A stretch of 64,000 nt of DNA from Cytobacillus oceanisediminis (GTDB taxonomy: Bacteria; Bacillota; Bacilli; Bacillales; Cytobacillaceae). Position 1 is the first letter of the stretch; each line of letters starts with the position of its first letter. Below the pieces are notes generated by a model. That model saw only the letters and a list, made by a program, of their open reading frames with translations, had not been told where the DNA came from and ran no database searches. The DNA is taken from the NCBI RefSeq assembly GCF_003182355.1, contig NZ_QGTW01000004.1:1-64000 (forward strand), in the 5' to 3' direction. Positions 33,797 through 43,924 of the stretch are shown here, in pieces. Made by a program: the position numbers and the translations under genes.

Positions 33797-35803
33797 ATGA
33801 GAAGGATATGGTTTGTCGTTTTTGCTGTCCTGGTTTTGGCCGCTTTGAGCGGGTGCAATAAGGAGATAAAGCCCCAGGATCGCTTTGCACAGTATGTGGA
33901 TCATTGGAATAAGCAGGAGTTCGAAGAGATGTATGAATTCCTTTCCGAGGATGCGAAGCAGGCGATCGGCAAAGAGGATTTTAAAGAACGTTATGAAAAG
34001 GTTTACAAAGATTTGGAGATAGACAATTTGAAGGTTACATATGAGCCTGATATGGAAAAGGAATATAAGAAGGAAGAGAGCGCCAGTTTTCCTTCTTCTG
34101 CTAGTATGGACAGTGCAGCCGGGAAGATTGATTTTACCCATGATGCGAAGCTTGTGAGGGAAGAAACGGAAGATGAGGAAAGCTGGTTTGTGGCTTGGGA
34201 TACGACATATATTTTTCCTGAGCTGGGGCCTGAGGACAAGATCAGCTATTCGACCATTCCGGCTAAGCGCGGTGATATTGTGGACCGCACCGGAGACCCG
34301 CTTGCTTTAAACGGAACCCTTTATGAAATCGGTGTGGTTCCTGAGCAGATGGGAGACCAGAAGGAACAAACGATCAAAGGTTTGTCTGAGGCGCTGGGAG
34401 TTTCCGAAAAGCAGATTAATAAAAATCTGAACGCCAGCTGGGTACAGCCAAGTTATTTTGTACCGATTAAAAAGGTTTCCCCTGAAGATAAGGAAACGCT
34501 TGATAAGGTCTTTGCGTTAAAGGGAGTTTTAAAGCAGGATGCCAAAGGCAGGATTTATCCTTTTGGCGAATCGGCGGCCCATTTGATTGGTTACGTGGGA
34601 CCTATTACAGCGGAAGAACTGAAAGAGCGCGAAGGCTATTCAAGTACTGATATGATCGGAAAAAGAGGACTGGAGCAGGTGCTGGAGGAACGGCTAAAAG
34701 GGTCGAACGGAATCAAAATTGGCATTAAAAAGAAGGATGGTTCAGAGGCAGTGCTGGCTGAAAAGCCTGTAGAGAACGGCGAAAATATTCAGCTGACCAT
34801 TGATGTGAATCTACAGCAGTCTCTCTTCAAAGAACTGGGAGGAAAGCCGGGAACCGCTGCGGCGATTGACCCTGTAACAGGTGAAACCTTGGCGCTGGTC
34901 AGCAGCCCAAGCTTTGATCCTAACCAGGCTTCATTAGGTTTTACGGCTGACGAGTGGAAGGCGATTGAAGGGAACAAGGACATGCCGCTCATGAACCGTT
35001 TTAAGCAAACCTATGCCCCGGGTTCTGTCATGAAGCCGCTAACGGGTGCAATCGGACTAACCGAAGGAACATTAACACTGGACGAAACCATTAATGTAAA
35101 GGGCCTTCAATGGCAGAAAGGCAGCTCATGGGGAGGATATAAAGTTACACGTGTAAAAGATCCGGGTGGTCCCGTTAATTTTGAGAAAGCGATGATGTAC
35201 TCGGATAATATTTATTTTGCCCAGGAGGCTCTTGAGCTTGGGAAAGATCGATTTGCGGCAGGCCTCAAGAAATTTGCATTTGAAGAAGAGATTCCATATG
35301 CATTCCCGCTCGAGCAGTCCCAAATCGGCAGCCTGGACAGTGAGATTAAGCTCGCCGACTCCGGTTATGGCCAGGGGGAAGTTGAGATGAGCATCCTTCA
35401 CCTGGCAGCGTCATATACCCCTTTTATCAACAAAGGTTCCATGATAAAGCCTGTATTGATGGAAGGTGAGGAAAAGGGCCAGGTGCTTAAAGAAGGCGTG
35501 ATGAGCGAGGAGATAGCTAACACAGTGGCGTCCACGATGGAAAAGGTCATTCAGGAACCAGGCGGTACCGGCCGTGCTGCCTATATGAATGACTATCCTT
35601 TAGCAGGTAAAACCGGGACGGCAGAGCTCAAGAAAAGCGCTGACGAAAAAGGCCAGGAAAACGGCCTATTCGTTGCCTACAACCCGCAATCACCTAAGCT
35701 GCTTATTGCGATGATGATCGAGGGGGTTGAAAACAGCGGTGGCTCAAAAGTGGTTGTAGATAAAGTAAAAAATGTCTTCGAGGCGCATAAAGGGCGTTTC
35801 TAA
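33797..35803 (+). CDS. pbpC: Class B penicillin-binding protein (PBP3-like) with MecA-type N-terminal domain
   Basis: A 668-residue transpeptidase that cross-links peptidoglycan on the outer face of the membrane. Lipobox-like LSGC near residue 17; an NTF2-like MecA N domain (about 25-145); a dimerisation domain; and the transpeptidase domain with S410-x-x-K413, S469-D-N471 and K605-T-G607 all intact. The length equals B. subtilis PbpC as I remember it. Such PBPs often have low beta-lactam affinity; a MecA-like role in resistance is possible, not shown. GAAGGGAGGGTG precedes the ATG. Confidence 0.9.
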   Translation: MRRIWFVVFAVLVLAALSGCNKEIKPQDRFAQYVDHWNKQEFEEMYEFLSEDAKQAIGKEDFKERYEKVYKDLEIDNLKVTYEPDMEKEYKKEESASFPSSASMDSAAGKIDFTHDAKLVREETEDEESWFVAWDTTYIFPELGPEDKISYSTIPAKRGDIVDRTGDPLALNGTLYEIGVVPEQMGDQKEQTIKGLSEALGVSEKQINKNLNASWVQPSYFVPIKKVSPEDKETLDKVFALKGVLKQDAKGRIYPFGESAAHLIGYVGPITAEELKEREGYSSTDMIGKRGLEQVLEERLKGSNGIKIGIKKKDGSEAVLAEKPVENGENIQLTIDVNLQQSLFKELGGKPGTAAAIDPVTGETLALVSSPSFDPNQASLGFTADEWKAIEGNKDMPLMNRFKQTYAPGSVMKPLTGAIGLTEGTLTLDETINVKGLQWQKGSSWGGYKVTRVKDPGGPVNFEKAMMYSDNIYFAQEALELGKDRFAAGLKKFAFEEEIPYAFPLEQSQIGSLDSEIKLADSGYGQGEVEMSILHLAASYTPFINKGSMIKPVLMEGEEKGQVLKEGVMSEEIANTVASTMEKVIQEPGGTGRAAYMNDYPLAGKTGTAELKKSADEKGQENGLFVAYNPQSPKLLIAMMIEGVENSGGSKVVVDKVKNVFEAHKGRF

Positions 35804-35829
35804 GGTAATACCTGAATATGTGTACTTAA

Positions 35830-35872
35830 GAAAGTGTCTGAATTCCTGTAAAGGAGCCCAGACACTTTTTTA
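35830..35872 (+). terminator. Intrinsic terminator after pbpC
   Basis: AAGTGTCTG and CAGACACTT arms, then a T run. Confidence 0.85.
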
Positions 35873-35902
35873 TTCGACAAAATTCGGGTGGTACCTGGTA
35901 CC
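35872..35902 (+). repeat. 31-bp dispersed repeat, copy 7
   Basis: Plus orientation, directly at the terminator T run. Confidence 0.9.
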
Positions 35903-35904
35903 AA

Positions 35905-35938
35905 AAAGAGCTATCGCATATTTGCGATAGCTCTCTTT
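35905..35938 (-). terminator. Terminator of the PIG-L deacetylase gene
   Basis: AGAGCTATCGCA and TGCGATAGCTCT arms; both strands have T-rich tails. Confidence 0.8.
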
Positions 35939-35956
35939 TACGGAAAGAGTATGGCT

Positions 35957-38461
35957 TTAGTTATGCCCGTAGCTGATCAAGTTAGTGAAGATTCGGTAGC
36001 CGCCTGGGACTTGGCCTTGGATTTGGCGGTAGAATACCAGGTTGGTGTAGAGGTAGGTTCCTTCGCCGTAGTTGGCCATAAGGATGCCGCCGTCGAATGG
36101 TTCTTCATTTGGATCTCCCATGCGCACGAAGGTCTCGAAACGTTCATCCCAGTCCATTGGATAATATAATCCTCTTTCCTGAACCCAGTTATCCCAGTCA
36201 TTATCCGTAATTTTATTAGGATAGTTGAACAGCGGCGATTCCGGCTGCAATACGGTTACGGCTGCATTTTCATCTGTTACTCTCCAGCGGATCGATGGGC
36301 TGCCAATAGTCAGAGGATATGGTGCAGTGTCCTTCGTAACCCAGCCATCGTTCGGCTTATGATACTGAACCACCACATGTCCGCCATTTTCTACATATTG
36401 TTTCAGACGGTCATTATTCGCAGCAAGATCCTCCCTTGATAAGTAGGCGCGTATACCGACCACGATTGTATCATACTGGCTTAAATCTCCCGAAGCTAAG
36501 TCTGACTCGGTGAGCTTTGTAACATCAAGCCCTGCATTTGACAGATAATCTGCTACCATATCAAAGCCGCTTTCAATATAGCCAACCTTTAAGCCATCTG
36601 GTGCAAGCAATTCAAAGGCCACTCCATTTACTTGGGCAGGATACAGATAATAGAATGTGCCAATATGGTCATACTGGATTTCCTGAACAGTAGAATCAAA
36701 GGTTTTTCCATCCACAACAGCCTGGGCGGATATTTTAAAGTCTCCGTCTTGAATATCGGCTGGCGGATTCAATGTAAAAGTTACTTCTTTTTCCTCCAAA
36801 GAGGAGTCAAAGTTAACCGTGGCTGTTTCCGGGCTTACTGACCAGCCTTCAGGAACATTCAAGGATACAGAAGACTGTGCTGCTCCATTGCGGTAGTTTT
36901 TCACCTTCACGGTTACTGGAACTTCTTCCTGAACCTTAGAAGTATTAATAACTAAATCCTCAGGAGAAAGGGTGAGTCCGACGTCTGGCAGAACTGCAAT
37001 GGTGCCTTCAAGTTCAGATACTTTAACAGTCTTTGCTCCGGCAGACTCATAGCTGACATTAACCTGTATGGCAGGCTCGGCATATGCATGGTAATACTCT
37101 GCGTCTGATGGAACACCTACGTCATATTTGATTTCTAATGTTTCACCAGGTGCAAGGTCAGCAGCTTTTGCTTTGCTGGAAACTTCCCAGCCCTCTGGAG
37201 TTAACAGTTCAGCACCAGCTTTCTTCAGCATTTGCTCCCCTTTATTCGTTAACGTTACTGTAACGGCTGTTTCCTGTCCTTTTGTAAGGATGTTGGATTC
37301 AGCAGCCGCTTTTATTTCAAGCTCAGAGGATACAAAGCTCGCATCTAAAAGTTGATCCTTTTTAACTTCAAGCTTATGAAGCAAATCAGATTTCAGCTGT
37401 GCATTCAGCGCGGACTTTTCTGTTTTCTTTACTAAATGGTCTGCTTTTTTTAAGGCCTTTTGAGTTTCGCTAAATACTTTGCTATGACTAGGATAGCTGG
37501 AGATAATAGAATCCAGGTTCTTTTGGAATTTAGTAAACTGTACTTGCAAATCTTTCTCTTTCGTTGGAAGCGCTTGGGCCCACTCCTCAAAATCATAAGG
37601 GATACCGGCAAAAAGCTCCTTTCTGCCATTTGTCTCAACAGCGCTATTAACTAATTCCAGGTGAGTCTGTCTTGGGGCAACAGGGATGTCATTTCCCATC
37701 CCCTGGCTTTTGTGCATATAGCGTGATTGTTCACCTATTTGCGGATAGGATTTACCGTAAACAGGGTCATACATTCCGATTTCTATGGAAGTATCAGCTG
37801 TATCTTTTGATTCCGCTGGCAAATAGTGCTTTTTAATCTGCCAAACTGATAATCCCTCTTTTAATTGTTCAGGAAAAACGTTAGGATCTGCTGCATCTTT
37901 GAAAGCTTCTTCACTTAGGATGGTCATTGTACGGTGGTGTCCATGCTGGGTATCTGAGTCTCTGAAGGAAGGCATAACAATATCGGGCTGGTAAGTACGG
38001 ATAAAACGGATTAGTCTTTCATAAGTAAGATCCTTTCCCCAGTGATTAAGAGTCTCGTCCTTCGTTTTCGAAAATCCGAAATCATAGATGGAATCTGAGG
38101 TCGTTTCACTTAGATGATAGGCTTTTACACCTGTGATTTTTGCTGCTTCAATCATTTCTCTGGAGCGGATAATTCCAAGGCCGTTGCCAAGCTCCAGCCC
38201 TATTTCATTCTGGCCGCCTTCACCGCGGTTGGCAATTAGGCTTGAAGTTTTTACGCCGAGGCCTCTTGATAGGTAGGCAAGAAAGTCACTTCGCTCATCA
38301 TCAGGGTGTGCCCCAGTGTTCAAAAAACTGACAGTTGTCTCAAGCGGCTTTACTGCGCTCCATAGATCCGCATCATGCTCATCTGACTGGGCGCTTCCGC
38401 TTACAGGCAGCAAAGATAGGATTAACGCTAGTGACAGAAAATAAATAAAGATTCTTTTCAA
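35957..38461 (-). CDS. Secreted PIG-L-family deacetylase with NEW3-type domains
   Basis: An 834-residue exported protein. Signal peptide 1-24. PIG-L/LmbE N-deacetylase domain (about 40-260) with the zinc motif A-H52-P-D-D55-E56 and a later Q-H-G-H-H. Residues about 380-620 look like two NEW3/APMD beta domains. The last 200 residues resemble a ThuA/glutamine-amidotransferase-like fold (YDTIVVGIRAYLSR). It should deacetylate an N-acetylated sugar derivative outside the cell. TTG start with GAAAGGGG. It is divergent from the ROK operon and shares its operators, suggesting its product is imported by that ABC system. Confidence 0.82.
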   Translation of the reverse strand: MKRIFIYFLSLALILSLLPVSGSAQSDEHDADLWSAVKPLETTVSFLNTGAHPDDERSDFLAYLSRGLGVKTSSLIANRGEGGQNEIGLELGNGLGIIRSREMIEAAKITGVKAYHLSETTSDSIYDFGFSKTKDETLNHWGKDLTYERLIRFIRTYQPDIVMPSFRDSDTQHGHHRTMTILSEEAFKDAADPNVFPEQLKEGLSVWQIKKHYLPAESKDTADTSIEIGMYDPVYGKSYPQIGEQSRYMHKSQGMGNDIPVAPRQTHLELVNSAVETNGRKELFAGIPYDFEEWAQALPTKEKDLQVQFTKFQKNLDSIISSYPSHSKVFSETQKALKKADHLVKKTEKSALNAQLKSDLLHKLEVKKDQLLDASFVSSELEIKAAAESNILTKGQETAVTVTLTNKGEQMLKKAGAELLTPEGWEVSSKAKAADLAPGETLEIKYDVGVPSDAEYYHAYAEPAIQVNVSYESAGAKTVKVSELEGTIAVLPDVGLTLSPEDLVINTSKVQEEVPVTVKVKNYRNGAAQSSVSLNVPEGWSVSPETATVNFDSSLEEKEVTFTLNPPADIQDGDFKISAQAVVDGKTFDSTVQEIQYDHIGTFYYLYPAQVNGVAFELLAPDGLKVGYIESGFDMVADYLSNAGLDVTKLTESDLASGDLSQYDTIVVGIRAYLSREDLAANNDRLKQYVENGGHVVVQYHKPNDGWVTKDTAPYPLTIGSPSIRWRVTDENAAVTVLQPESPLFNYPNKITDNDWDNWVQERGLYYPMDWDERFETFVRMGDPNEEPFDGGILMANYGEGTYLYTNLVFYRQIQGQVPGGYRIFTNLISYGHN

Positions 38462-38533
38462 AGTGTGTAACCCCTTTCAATTTTGGTGAATTCCTAGCTC
38501 TTTTGCACTCCTTTCGTCCTGGGTAAAAAGCAT

Positions 38534-38556
38534 GTTAGTTAATCTGCCTAACTAAC
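38534..38556. promoter_or_regulatory. ROK-type operator 1
   Basis: Perfect inverted repeat: GTTAGTTA and TAACTAAC arms with a 7-bp spacer. The outer TTAGTT/AACTAA words are those of the B. subtilis XylR operator as I recall it. It lies 73 bp upstream of the deacetylase start. Confidence 0.6.
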
Positions 38557-38731
38557 TGCAGATAAACCTCCACCTAACAAATATCATAATAGGGTAAAAC
38601 TGTAAATATTGCAACATTCAGAAAATTAATTATTTTAATTGAACTCCCATAGACATAATAAGATGCTGAATTATCATAAAATTAAAATAATAGGTTGTAA
38701 ACATATACCAGGTAAGTTATATTGGAGTTAA

Positions 38732-38748
38732 TTAGTAATATTTACTAA
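38732..38748. promoter_or_regulatory. ROK-type operator 2
   Basis: TTAGTAA and TTACTAA arms with a TAT spacer, perfect; 26 bp before the ROK gene start, so placed for autoregulation. Confidence 0.55.
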
Positions 38749-38773
38749 CCAAATCAATTAAGGCCGTGATGAG

Positions 38774-39985
38774 ATGAATTTAAATGGGACACCTATGCAA
38801 ATGAAATCAATGAATAAGAAAAGGGTACTTCAATGGATTCAGGAGAATTCACCGACTTCAAGGGCTGAGATTGCTGCGAAGATTTCCATAAGCAAACCAA
38901 CTGTTTCTTTATTAGTGGATGAATTGATTGGGGAAAAGTGGGTGTATGAAAAGGGGATAGGAGAGTCGTCCTCACAAGGCGGCAGGAGACCTATACAACT
39001 CTATTTCAACGATAAAGCGGCTTATGTGATCGGAACGGACATCGGCGGCACGAAAGTAAAGACTGTTATTAGTGATCTGGGAGGGAACATTGTAAATTCA
39101 AGCAGTTTTTCAACCAATCAATTTTTGGAATCAGGACTTCTTAAGCAAATCTCCAAAGAGGTTCATGTCATGCTGGAAGAATGCCAGATTCCTTTGGAAC
39201 AGGTGCTTGGAATGGGAGCAGGTGTACCGGGTATCACCCAAACATCCAGCGGTATAGTAGCAGAAGCACCGAGCTTGAATTGGGTAAGATATCCTTTTTT
39301 AAAAGAAGCTCAAAAATGCTTCTCCTTTCCAGTTCATGTAGACAACGACGTAAATGTTGCTGCATTAGGCGAACAATGGATGGGAAACGCCAAAAATAAA
39401 CAGAATGTTCTGTTTATAGCAGTCGGTACGGGAATCGGAAGCGGGATCATTATCAACAATCAGCTTTACCGTGGATATTCAAATGCTGCCGGTGAGATGG
39501 GCTATATGGTAACGGATAAAACAGATATGAAAAAAGACTTCAAGCCGGTCTTTCACCGTTATGGTTATCTGGAAAGTGTAGCCGGGGGGAAATCTATCGG
39601 CAAAAAACTGACAGAATTAATACAGCAAGAGCCAGATCATCCAGCATACTTGCAGGCACAGCAATCAGAACTGCCTGGAGAAATGGCCTTTACACTAGCA
39701 AAAAAAGGTGACAAGCTGGCAATTTCGGTAATTGAGGAGTCCATTGAGCACCTTGCATATGGAATTATTAATGCTGCAAGCTTATTAAATCCCGAGGTAA
39801 TTATTTTAGGAGGTGGTGTTTTAAAATCATCTGATTACATTTTGCCCAAATTACGACTTATCGTGAATCATTATCTTCCCAGTTCAGTAGAATTGAAGAC
39901 TTCACGATTAGGCGAAAGTGCAGGAGTACTTGGTGCTGTTTCACTCTTTTTGCGGGAACATGAAAGTATTATTAAATTTTCATAA
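38774..39985 (+). CDS. ROK-family transcriptional regulator
   Basis: A 403-residue repressor of the NagC/XylR type: winged helix-turn-helix (about 15-75, SRAEIAAKISISKPTVSLLVDELI) followed by a sugar-kinase-like ROK domain (GTDIGGTKVKTVISDLGG near 92-109). The usual C-x-C-G-x-x-G-C zinc motif is missing: the corresponding place reads FHRYGYLESVAGG. It begins a tight operon with an ABC transporter and a lyase and lies divergent from the deacetylase; two palindromes in between are probable binding sites. The effector is likely an amino-sugar-type ligand, by family habit only. Confidence 0.85.
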   Translation: MNLNGTPMQMKSMNKKRVLQWIQENSPTSRAEIAAKISISKPTVSLLVDELIGEKWVYEKGIGESSSQGGRRPIQLYFNDKAAYVIGTDIGGTKVKTVISDLGGNIVNSSSFSTNQFLESGLLKQISKEVHVMLEECQIPLEQVLGMGAGVPGITQTSSGIVAEAPSLNWVRYPFLKEAQKCFSFPVHVDNDVNVAALGEQWMGNAKNKQNVLFIAVGTGIGSGIIINNQLYRGYSNAAGEMGYMVTDKTDMKKDFKPVFHRYGYLESVAGGKSIGKKLTELIQQEPDHPAYLQAQQSELPGEMAFTLAKKGDKLAISVIEESIEHLAYGIINAASLLNPEVIILGGGVLKSSDYILPKLRLIVNHYLPSSVELKTSRLGESAGVLGAVSLFLREHESIIKFS

Positions 39986-40001
39986 TGAGGGGGATTTTTC
40001 A

Positions 40002-41099
40002 ATGAAAAATAAGAAAAGGGCGTCGATGTTAACAACTTTATCCATATCAGCCGCATTACTGCTTTCTGCATGCAGTTCTGAACAAGGCTCCAGCTCCAGT
40101 TCCGATTCAAAGGAGCCGGCTGAGAAAGAGAATAAACTGGAAGAAAAGGTTGTTGTGTATTCTCCGCATGGAAAAGATATTTTATCAAAGTTTGAACAGC
40201 AATTCGAGGAAAAATATCAGATTGATGTTGAGTGGCTTGATATGGGATCACAGGAGATTCTGGACCGGATTCGCTCCGAGAAAAATAATCCACAGGCAGA
40301 TGTTTGGTGGGGAGCTCCATCTGTGAACTTTGATCAGGCAAAAGATGAAGGGCTGTTAAAACCATATGAGCCTTCCTACTCCGGTAGCCTGGCGGAAGGA
40401 TTCCATGATCCGGATTGGAACTGGTCCGGCACAAGCCAAACACCAGAAGTCATTATGTATAACAGCAAAGAATTGTCCAAAGAAGAAGCGCCTAAAGACT
40501 GGGATGAGCTTCTTGACCCTAAGTGGAAGGATGAAATCATTATCCGCTACCCGCTTGCTTCCGGTACGATGAGAACGATTTTTTCTGCGATGATTTATCG
40601 TGATTTCAAGGATTCCAATGATACAGCTGCCGGATACGAATGGCTTGAAAAATTGGATGCAAACACAAAAGAGTACGCAGCGAATCCTGAAATGATGTAC
40701 AACAAAGTGGCCAAAGGGGAAGGAAAGCTTTCTGTCTGGGCGATGCCTGACGTCGTTATGCTAAAAGAAAACAAAAACTATCCTTTTGAATTTATTATTC
40801 CGGAAAGCGGTACACCTGTCTTGACAGAAGGAATTGCGATTGTGAATGAAGCTCCGCATCCAAAAGCGGCAGAAGCCTTCTATGAGTTTGTCAATACGCC
40901 GGAAGCAGCCAAAATCCTTGCTGAGGAATTCTACCGCATTCCAACAAGGGATGACATTGAAGGACTTCCTGAGTGGATTACCAATACAGAAATCAAGAGC
41001 ATGGATATCGATTGGAAAGTATTTCAGGAGCATAGTGACAGCTGGATGAAGCATTGGGATGAAAACATTAAGAGCGGAGAGAAAGAAATTAAAGAATAG
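40002..41099 (+). CDS. ABC transporter substrate-binding lipoprotein (Fe3+/polyamine type)
   Basis: A 365-residue lipoprotein of the type II periplasmic-binding fold. Lipobox L-S-A-C24; a Ser-rich linker follows; EKVVVYSPHGKDILSKFEQQ marks the first strand, as in Fe3+-binding (AfuA/FbpA-like) and polyamine-binding proteins. The ATG at 40002 has GAGGGGGA; the frame extends upstream into the ROK gene but this is not used. It lies 16 bp after that gene. Ligand not predictable: iron chelates, polyols and phosphonates are all bound by relatives. Confidence 0.88.
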   Translation: MKNKKRASMLTTLSISAALLLSACSSEQGSSSSSDSKEPAEKENKLEEKVVVYSPHGKDILSKFEQQFEEKYQIDVEWLDMGSQEILDRIRSEKNNPQADVWWGAPSVNFDQAKDEGLLKPYEPSYSGSLAEGFHDPDWNWSGTSQTPEVIMYNSKELSKEEAPKDWDELLDPKWKDEIIIRYPLASGTMRTIFSAMIYRDFKDSNDTAAGYEWLEKLDANTKEYAANPEMMYNKVAKGEGKLSVWAMPDVVMLKENKNYPFEFIIPESGTPVLTEGIAIVNEAPHPKAAEAFYEFVNTPEAAKILAEEFYRIPTRDDIEGLPEWITNTEIKSMDIDWKVFQEHSDSWMKHWDENIKSGEKEIKE

Positions 41100-41113
41100 G
41101 AAGTGTAATAGGT

Positions 41114-42220
41114 ATGGCGTCTATAAACATTGATAATGTCCAAAAAGCCTTTGGGAAGGTTATTGCAGTTGATCATTTAAACCTTGATATAAAGGATGGG
41201 GAATTCTTTACCTTCCTTGGACCAAGTGGATGCGGTAAGACTACCACACTGCGGATGATTGCTGGTTTCTATTATCCTACTAAAGGTGTTGTCCGTTTCG
41301 GCAAAAAGGATATGACGCGTGTACCTCCTGAAAAGAGAAATACGGGCATGGTTTTCCAAAACTATGCCCTTTTTCCTCACATGACGGTCTTTGAAAATGT
41401 GGCGTTTGGATTAAGGGTTAGAAAGCTTGGCTCCAAGGAGCTCAATATAAAAGTCAAGGATGTATTGCAAAAGGTGAGGCTTGAGCAATACGCCGATCGT
41501 CAGGTGAGCCAGTTAAGCGGAGGTCAGCAGCAGCGTGTCGCATTAGCGAGGGCTTTAGTGATAGAGCCGGAAATTTTGCTTTTGGATGAACCTCTTAGTA
41601 ATTTGGATGCAAAGCTTCGTGATGAAATGAGAAGCGAAATACTAAGATTGCAAAAGGATTATAAAATCACCACTATCTATGTTACCCATGATCAGGCGGA
41701 AGCTCTTTCCATGAGCGACCGGATTGCGGTGTTCAATTTTGGGGTCTGCCACCAGGTGGGGACACCATCTGAAATTTATAATGAGCCTGCCAATGATTTT
41801 GTAGCTGGGTTTATTGGGGAGATTAATTTACTTCCTGTAAAAATCGGGAAAGTTGAGCAGGAATATATTTATGTAATGGTGCAGAACGGTGAGAGTTCGA
41901 GTGAGCTTGCTGTCAGAAATGCTCCATTTAATTATAAGGAGGAAAACAAAGGTAATTTAGCTTTATCGATCCGGCCGGAAGCTATCAATATATTGGACGA
42001 AGAGAGGGAAGGGAAAAATATTTTCAAAGGAACTATTGAGGAAGTACAATTCTTTGGTTCCCTTATCAATATCCTTGTCCGTACTGGCGGCCTGCAGCTG
42101 CAGGTAAACGCACTTAATAGCGGTTTATCAAGAAACCTGGAAGCGGGTTCGGAGGTATGGGTGGAACTTCCTGATGAGCAGATGCGGATTATCCCAGTTG
42201 TTAATGGTGATGGATCATGA
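41114..42220 (+). CDS. ABC transporter ATP-binding protein (PotA/FbpC type)
   Basis: A 368-residue ATPase: Walker A G36-P-S-G-C-G-K-T, signature LSGGQQQRVALARAL, Walker B ILLLDEPLSNLDAKL, His-loop VTHDQ, and a C-terminal TOBE domain (about 290-360). It powers the permease whose gene overlaps its last four bases (ATGA). PotA/FbpC/PhnT relatives cannot be separated by sequence alone here. Confidence 0.9.
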   Translation: MASINIDNVQKAFGKVIAVDHLNLDIKDGEFFTFLGPSGCGKTTTLRMIAGFYYPTKGVVRFGKKDMTRVPPEKRNTGMVFQNYALFPHMTVFENVAFGLRVRKLGSKELNIKVKDVLQKVRLEQYADRQVSQLSGGQQQRVALARALVIEPEILLLDEPLSNLDAKLRDEMRSEILRLQKDYKITTIYVTHDQAEALSMSDRIAVFNFGVCHQVGTPSEIYNEPANDFVAGFIGEINLLPVKIGKVEQEYIYVMVQNGESSSELAVRNAPFNYKEENKGNLALSIRPEAINILDEEREGKNIFKGTIEEVQFFGSLINILVRTGGLQLQVNALNSGLSRNLEAGSEVWVELPDEQMRIIPVVNGDGS

Positions 42221-43908
42221 TTAAGAATCGGGATACAAGATTAACACTGCTGCTTCTCATTCCAGTCCTTTTAGTATTGGTAGCCTATGTGTTATACCCA
42301 TCTTTTCGGACTTTTATGGAAAGCTTGCAAAAAGACGGCAGCATGACTTTTGGCAATTATAGTGATTTCTTTTCACAGGAATCCAAAACGAATTTGGAAG
42401 CCTTGTGGAATTCTGTTTATATCTCGATTTTGAGTGTCCTTGTAAGTGCATTTATTGGCATTCCGCTGGCATTCATTTTCAACAGGTATGATTTTCCGGG
42501 CAGGGGGTTTTTCGCATCAGCTGCCATTATGCCTATTGTCCTTCCGTCATTGGTGGGGGTTATGGCCTTTATGTTTTTATATGGTGAGACAGGTTTGATT
42601 CCGAATGCCATTAAAGATTTATTTGGGCTGGATGAAGTCCCATTTAAAATTGGCGGTGTATCTGGCATTTTGATTGTCCATGCTTACACGATGTATGTTT
42701 ATTTTTATATGACTGTTTCATCAGCTATTAATAAAATTGATCCTTCCTTGGAGGAAGCCGCATATAATCTTGGAGCAAACCGTTTTAAAGTTTTTTGGAA
42801 AGTTACTTTTCCTTTATTAACACCGGCTATAGTGGCTGCCTCTTTGCTTGTTTTTATGATATCGATGGCATCTTTCAGTGCGCCGTTCTTACTTGCAGGA
42901 GGCTACAGGGTATTAAGTTTGCAGATTTATTTTTCTAAAATTAACGGAGATATGGAAGTTGCTGCAACACAATCCGTTATTTTATCCATCGTGTCGATTA
43001 GCTTTTTGCTATTTATGCGCTGGTATCAAAATCGAAAGGATTATCGGATGGCATCAAAGGGAATTGGTGCTCATCGCAGTGAAGTGAATCATCCTGTTTT
43101 GAAGTGGATTTTAGTCTTTACGGGCGTTGTAGGTGTCATCATTTTGCTGCTGCCGCATTTCACGATTCTCCTTCTGTCCCTCGTACCTGATGGCACATGG
43201 ACATGGCAAACCTATCCATCTGTGTTTAACTTTGAAAACTATCGTTTATTGTTCCAGGACCCGAATATTTTCAAGCCATTAAAGAACAGTTTGATTCTGT
43301 CATGTATTGCTACAGCAGGAAACCTGGTTTTTGGGGTATTGGCTTCTTATGTTTTGGTCAAAAGGAAATTTGTCGGCAAAAGCTTCGTGGATATATTGGT
43401 CATGATTCCTTGGGCATTGCCTGCCACAGTCATTGGGATGAACTTAATTTTTGCTTTTAATGAGCCAACCATTTTTTTATTTGGGAATATTCTTGTCGGT
43501 ACATTCTGGATTTTGCCGCTTGCTTATTTTATCCGGCATATTCCTTTGGTTGTCAGATCGACCAATGCCGTATTGGAGCAATTAGATGATTCCATAGAAG
43601 AAGCATCAAGGAGTTTGGGTGCAAAGTGGTTTTATACATTTAGAAAAGTCATTCTCCCTCTTATTATGCCGGGGGTTTTATCTGGGACTTTGCTTGCATT
43701 TGTTGAGTCTGTCGGTGAATTTCCGACCTCCGTATTGCTGTATACCATATCCAATCGCCCGATTTCAATCGAGATTATGAATCAGCTACGCATGTTTAAT
43801 ATGGGGCAGGCTGCTGCTTACGGAATGATACAAATTGCATTAATTGCGTTAGTGCTTTTCATATCAAATAAGTTTTTCGGAGTGAAAGCGGAAAAATCAT
43901 TGTCATAA
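42217..43908 (+). CDS. ABC transporter permease, fused two-domain (FbpB type)
   Basis: A 563-residue membrane protein with two permease halves fused, as in FbpB-type iron(III) and related importers. Each half has its own EAA loop: EEAAYNLGANRFKVFWKV near 180 and EEASRSLGAKWFYTFRKV near 460. About 12 helices. The start overlaps the ATPase gene by 4 bp. The fusion supports the Fe3+-type rather than the PotBC-type assignment. Confidence 0.88.
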   Translation: MIKNRDTRLTLLLLIPVLLVLVAYVLYPSFRTFMESLQKDGSMTFGNYSDFFSQESKTNLEALWNSVYISILSVLVSAFIGIPLAFIFNRYDFPGRGFFASAAIMPIVLPSLVGVMAFMFLYGETGLIPNAIKDLFGLDEVPFKIGGVSGILIVHAYTMYVYFYMTVSSAINKIDPSLEEAAYNLGANRFKVFWKVTFPLLTPAIVAASLLVFMISMASFSAPFLLAGGYRVLSLQIYFSKINGDMEVAATQSVILSIVSISFLLFMRWYQNRKDYRMASKGIGAHRSEVNHPVLKWILVFTGVVGVIILLLPHFTILLLSLVPDGTWTWQTYPSVFNFENYRLLFQDPNIFKPLKNSLILSCIATAGNLVFGVLASYVLVKRKFVGKSFVDILVMIPWALPATVIGMNLIFAFNEPTIFLFGNILVGTFWILPLAYFIRHIPLVVRSTNAVLEQLDDSIEEASRSLGAKWFYTFRKVILPLIMPGVLSGTLLAFVESVGEFPTSVLLYTISNRPISIEIMNQLRMFNMGQAAAYGMIQIALIALVLFISNKFFGVKAEKSLS

Positions 43909-43924
43909 AAACGGAGTTGAAAAA

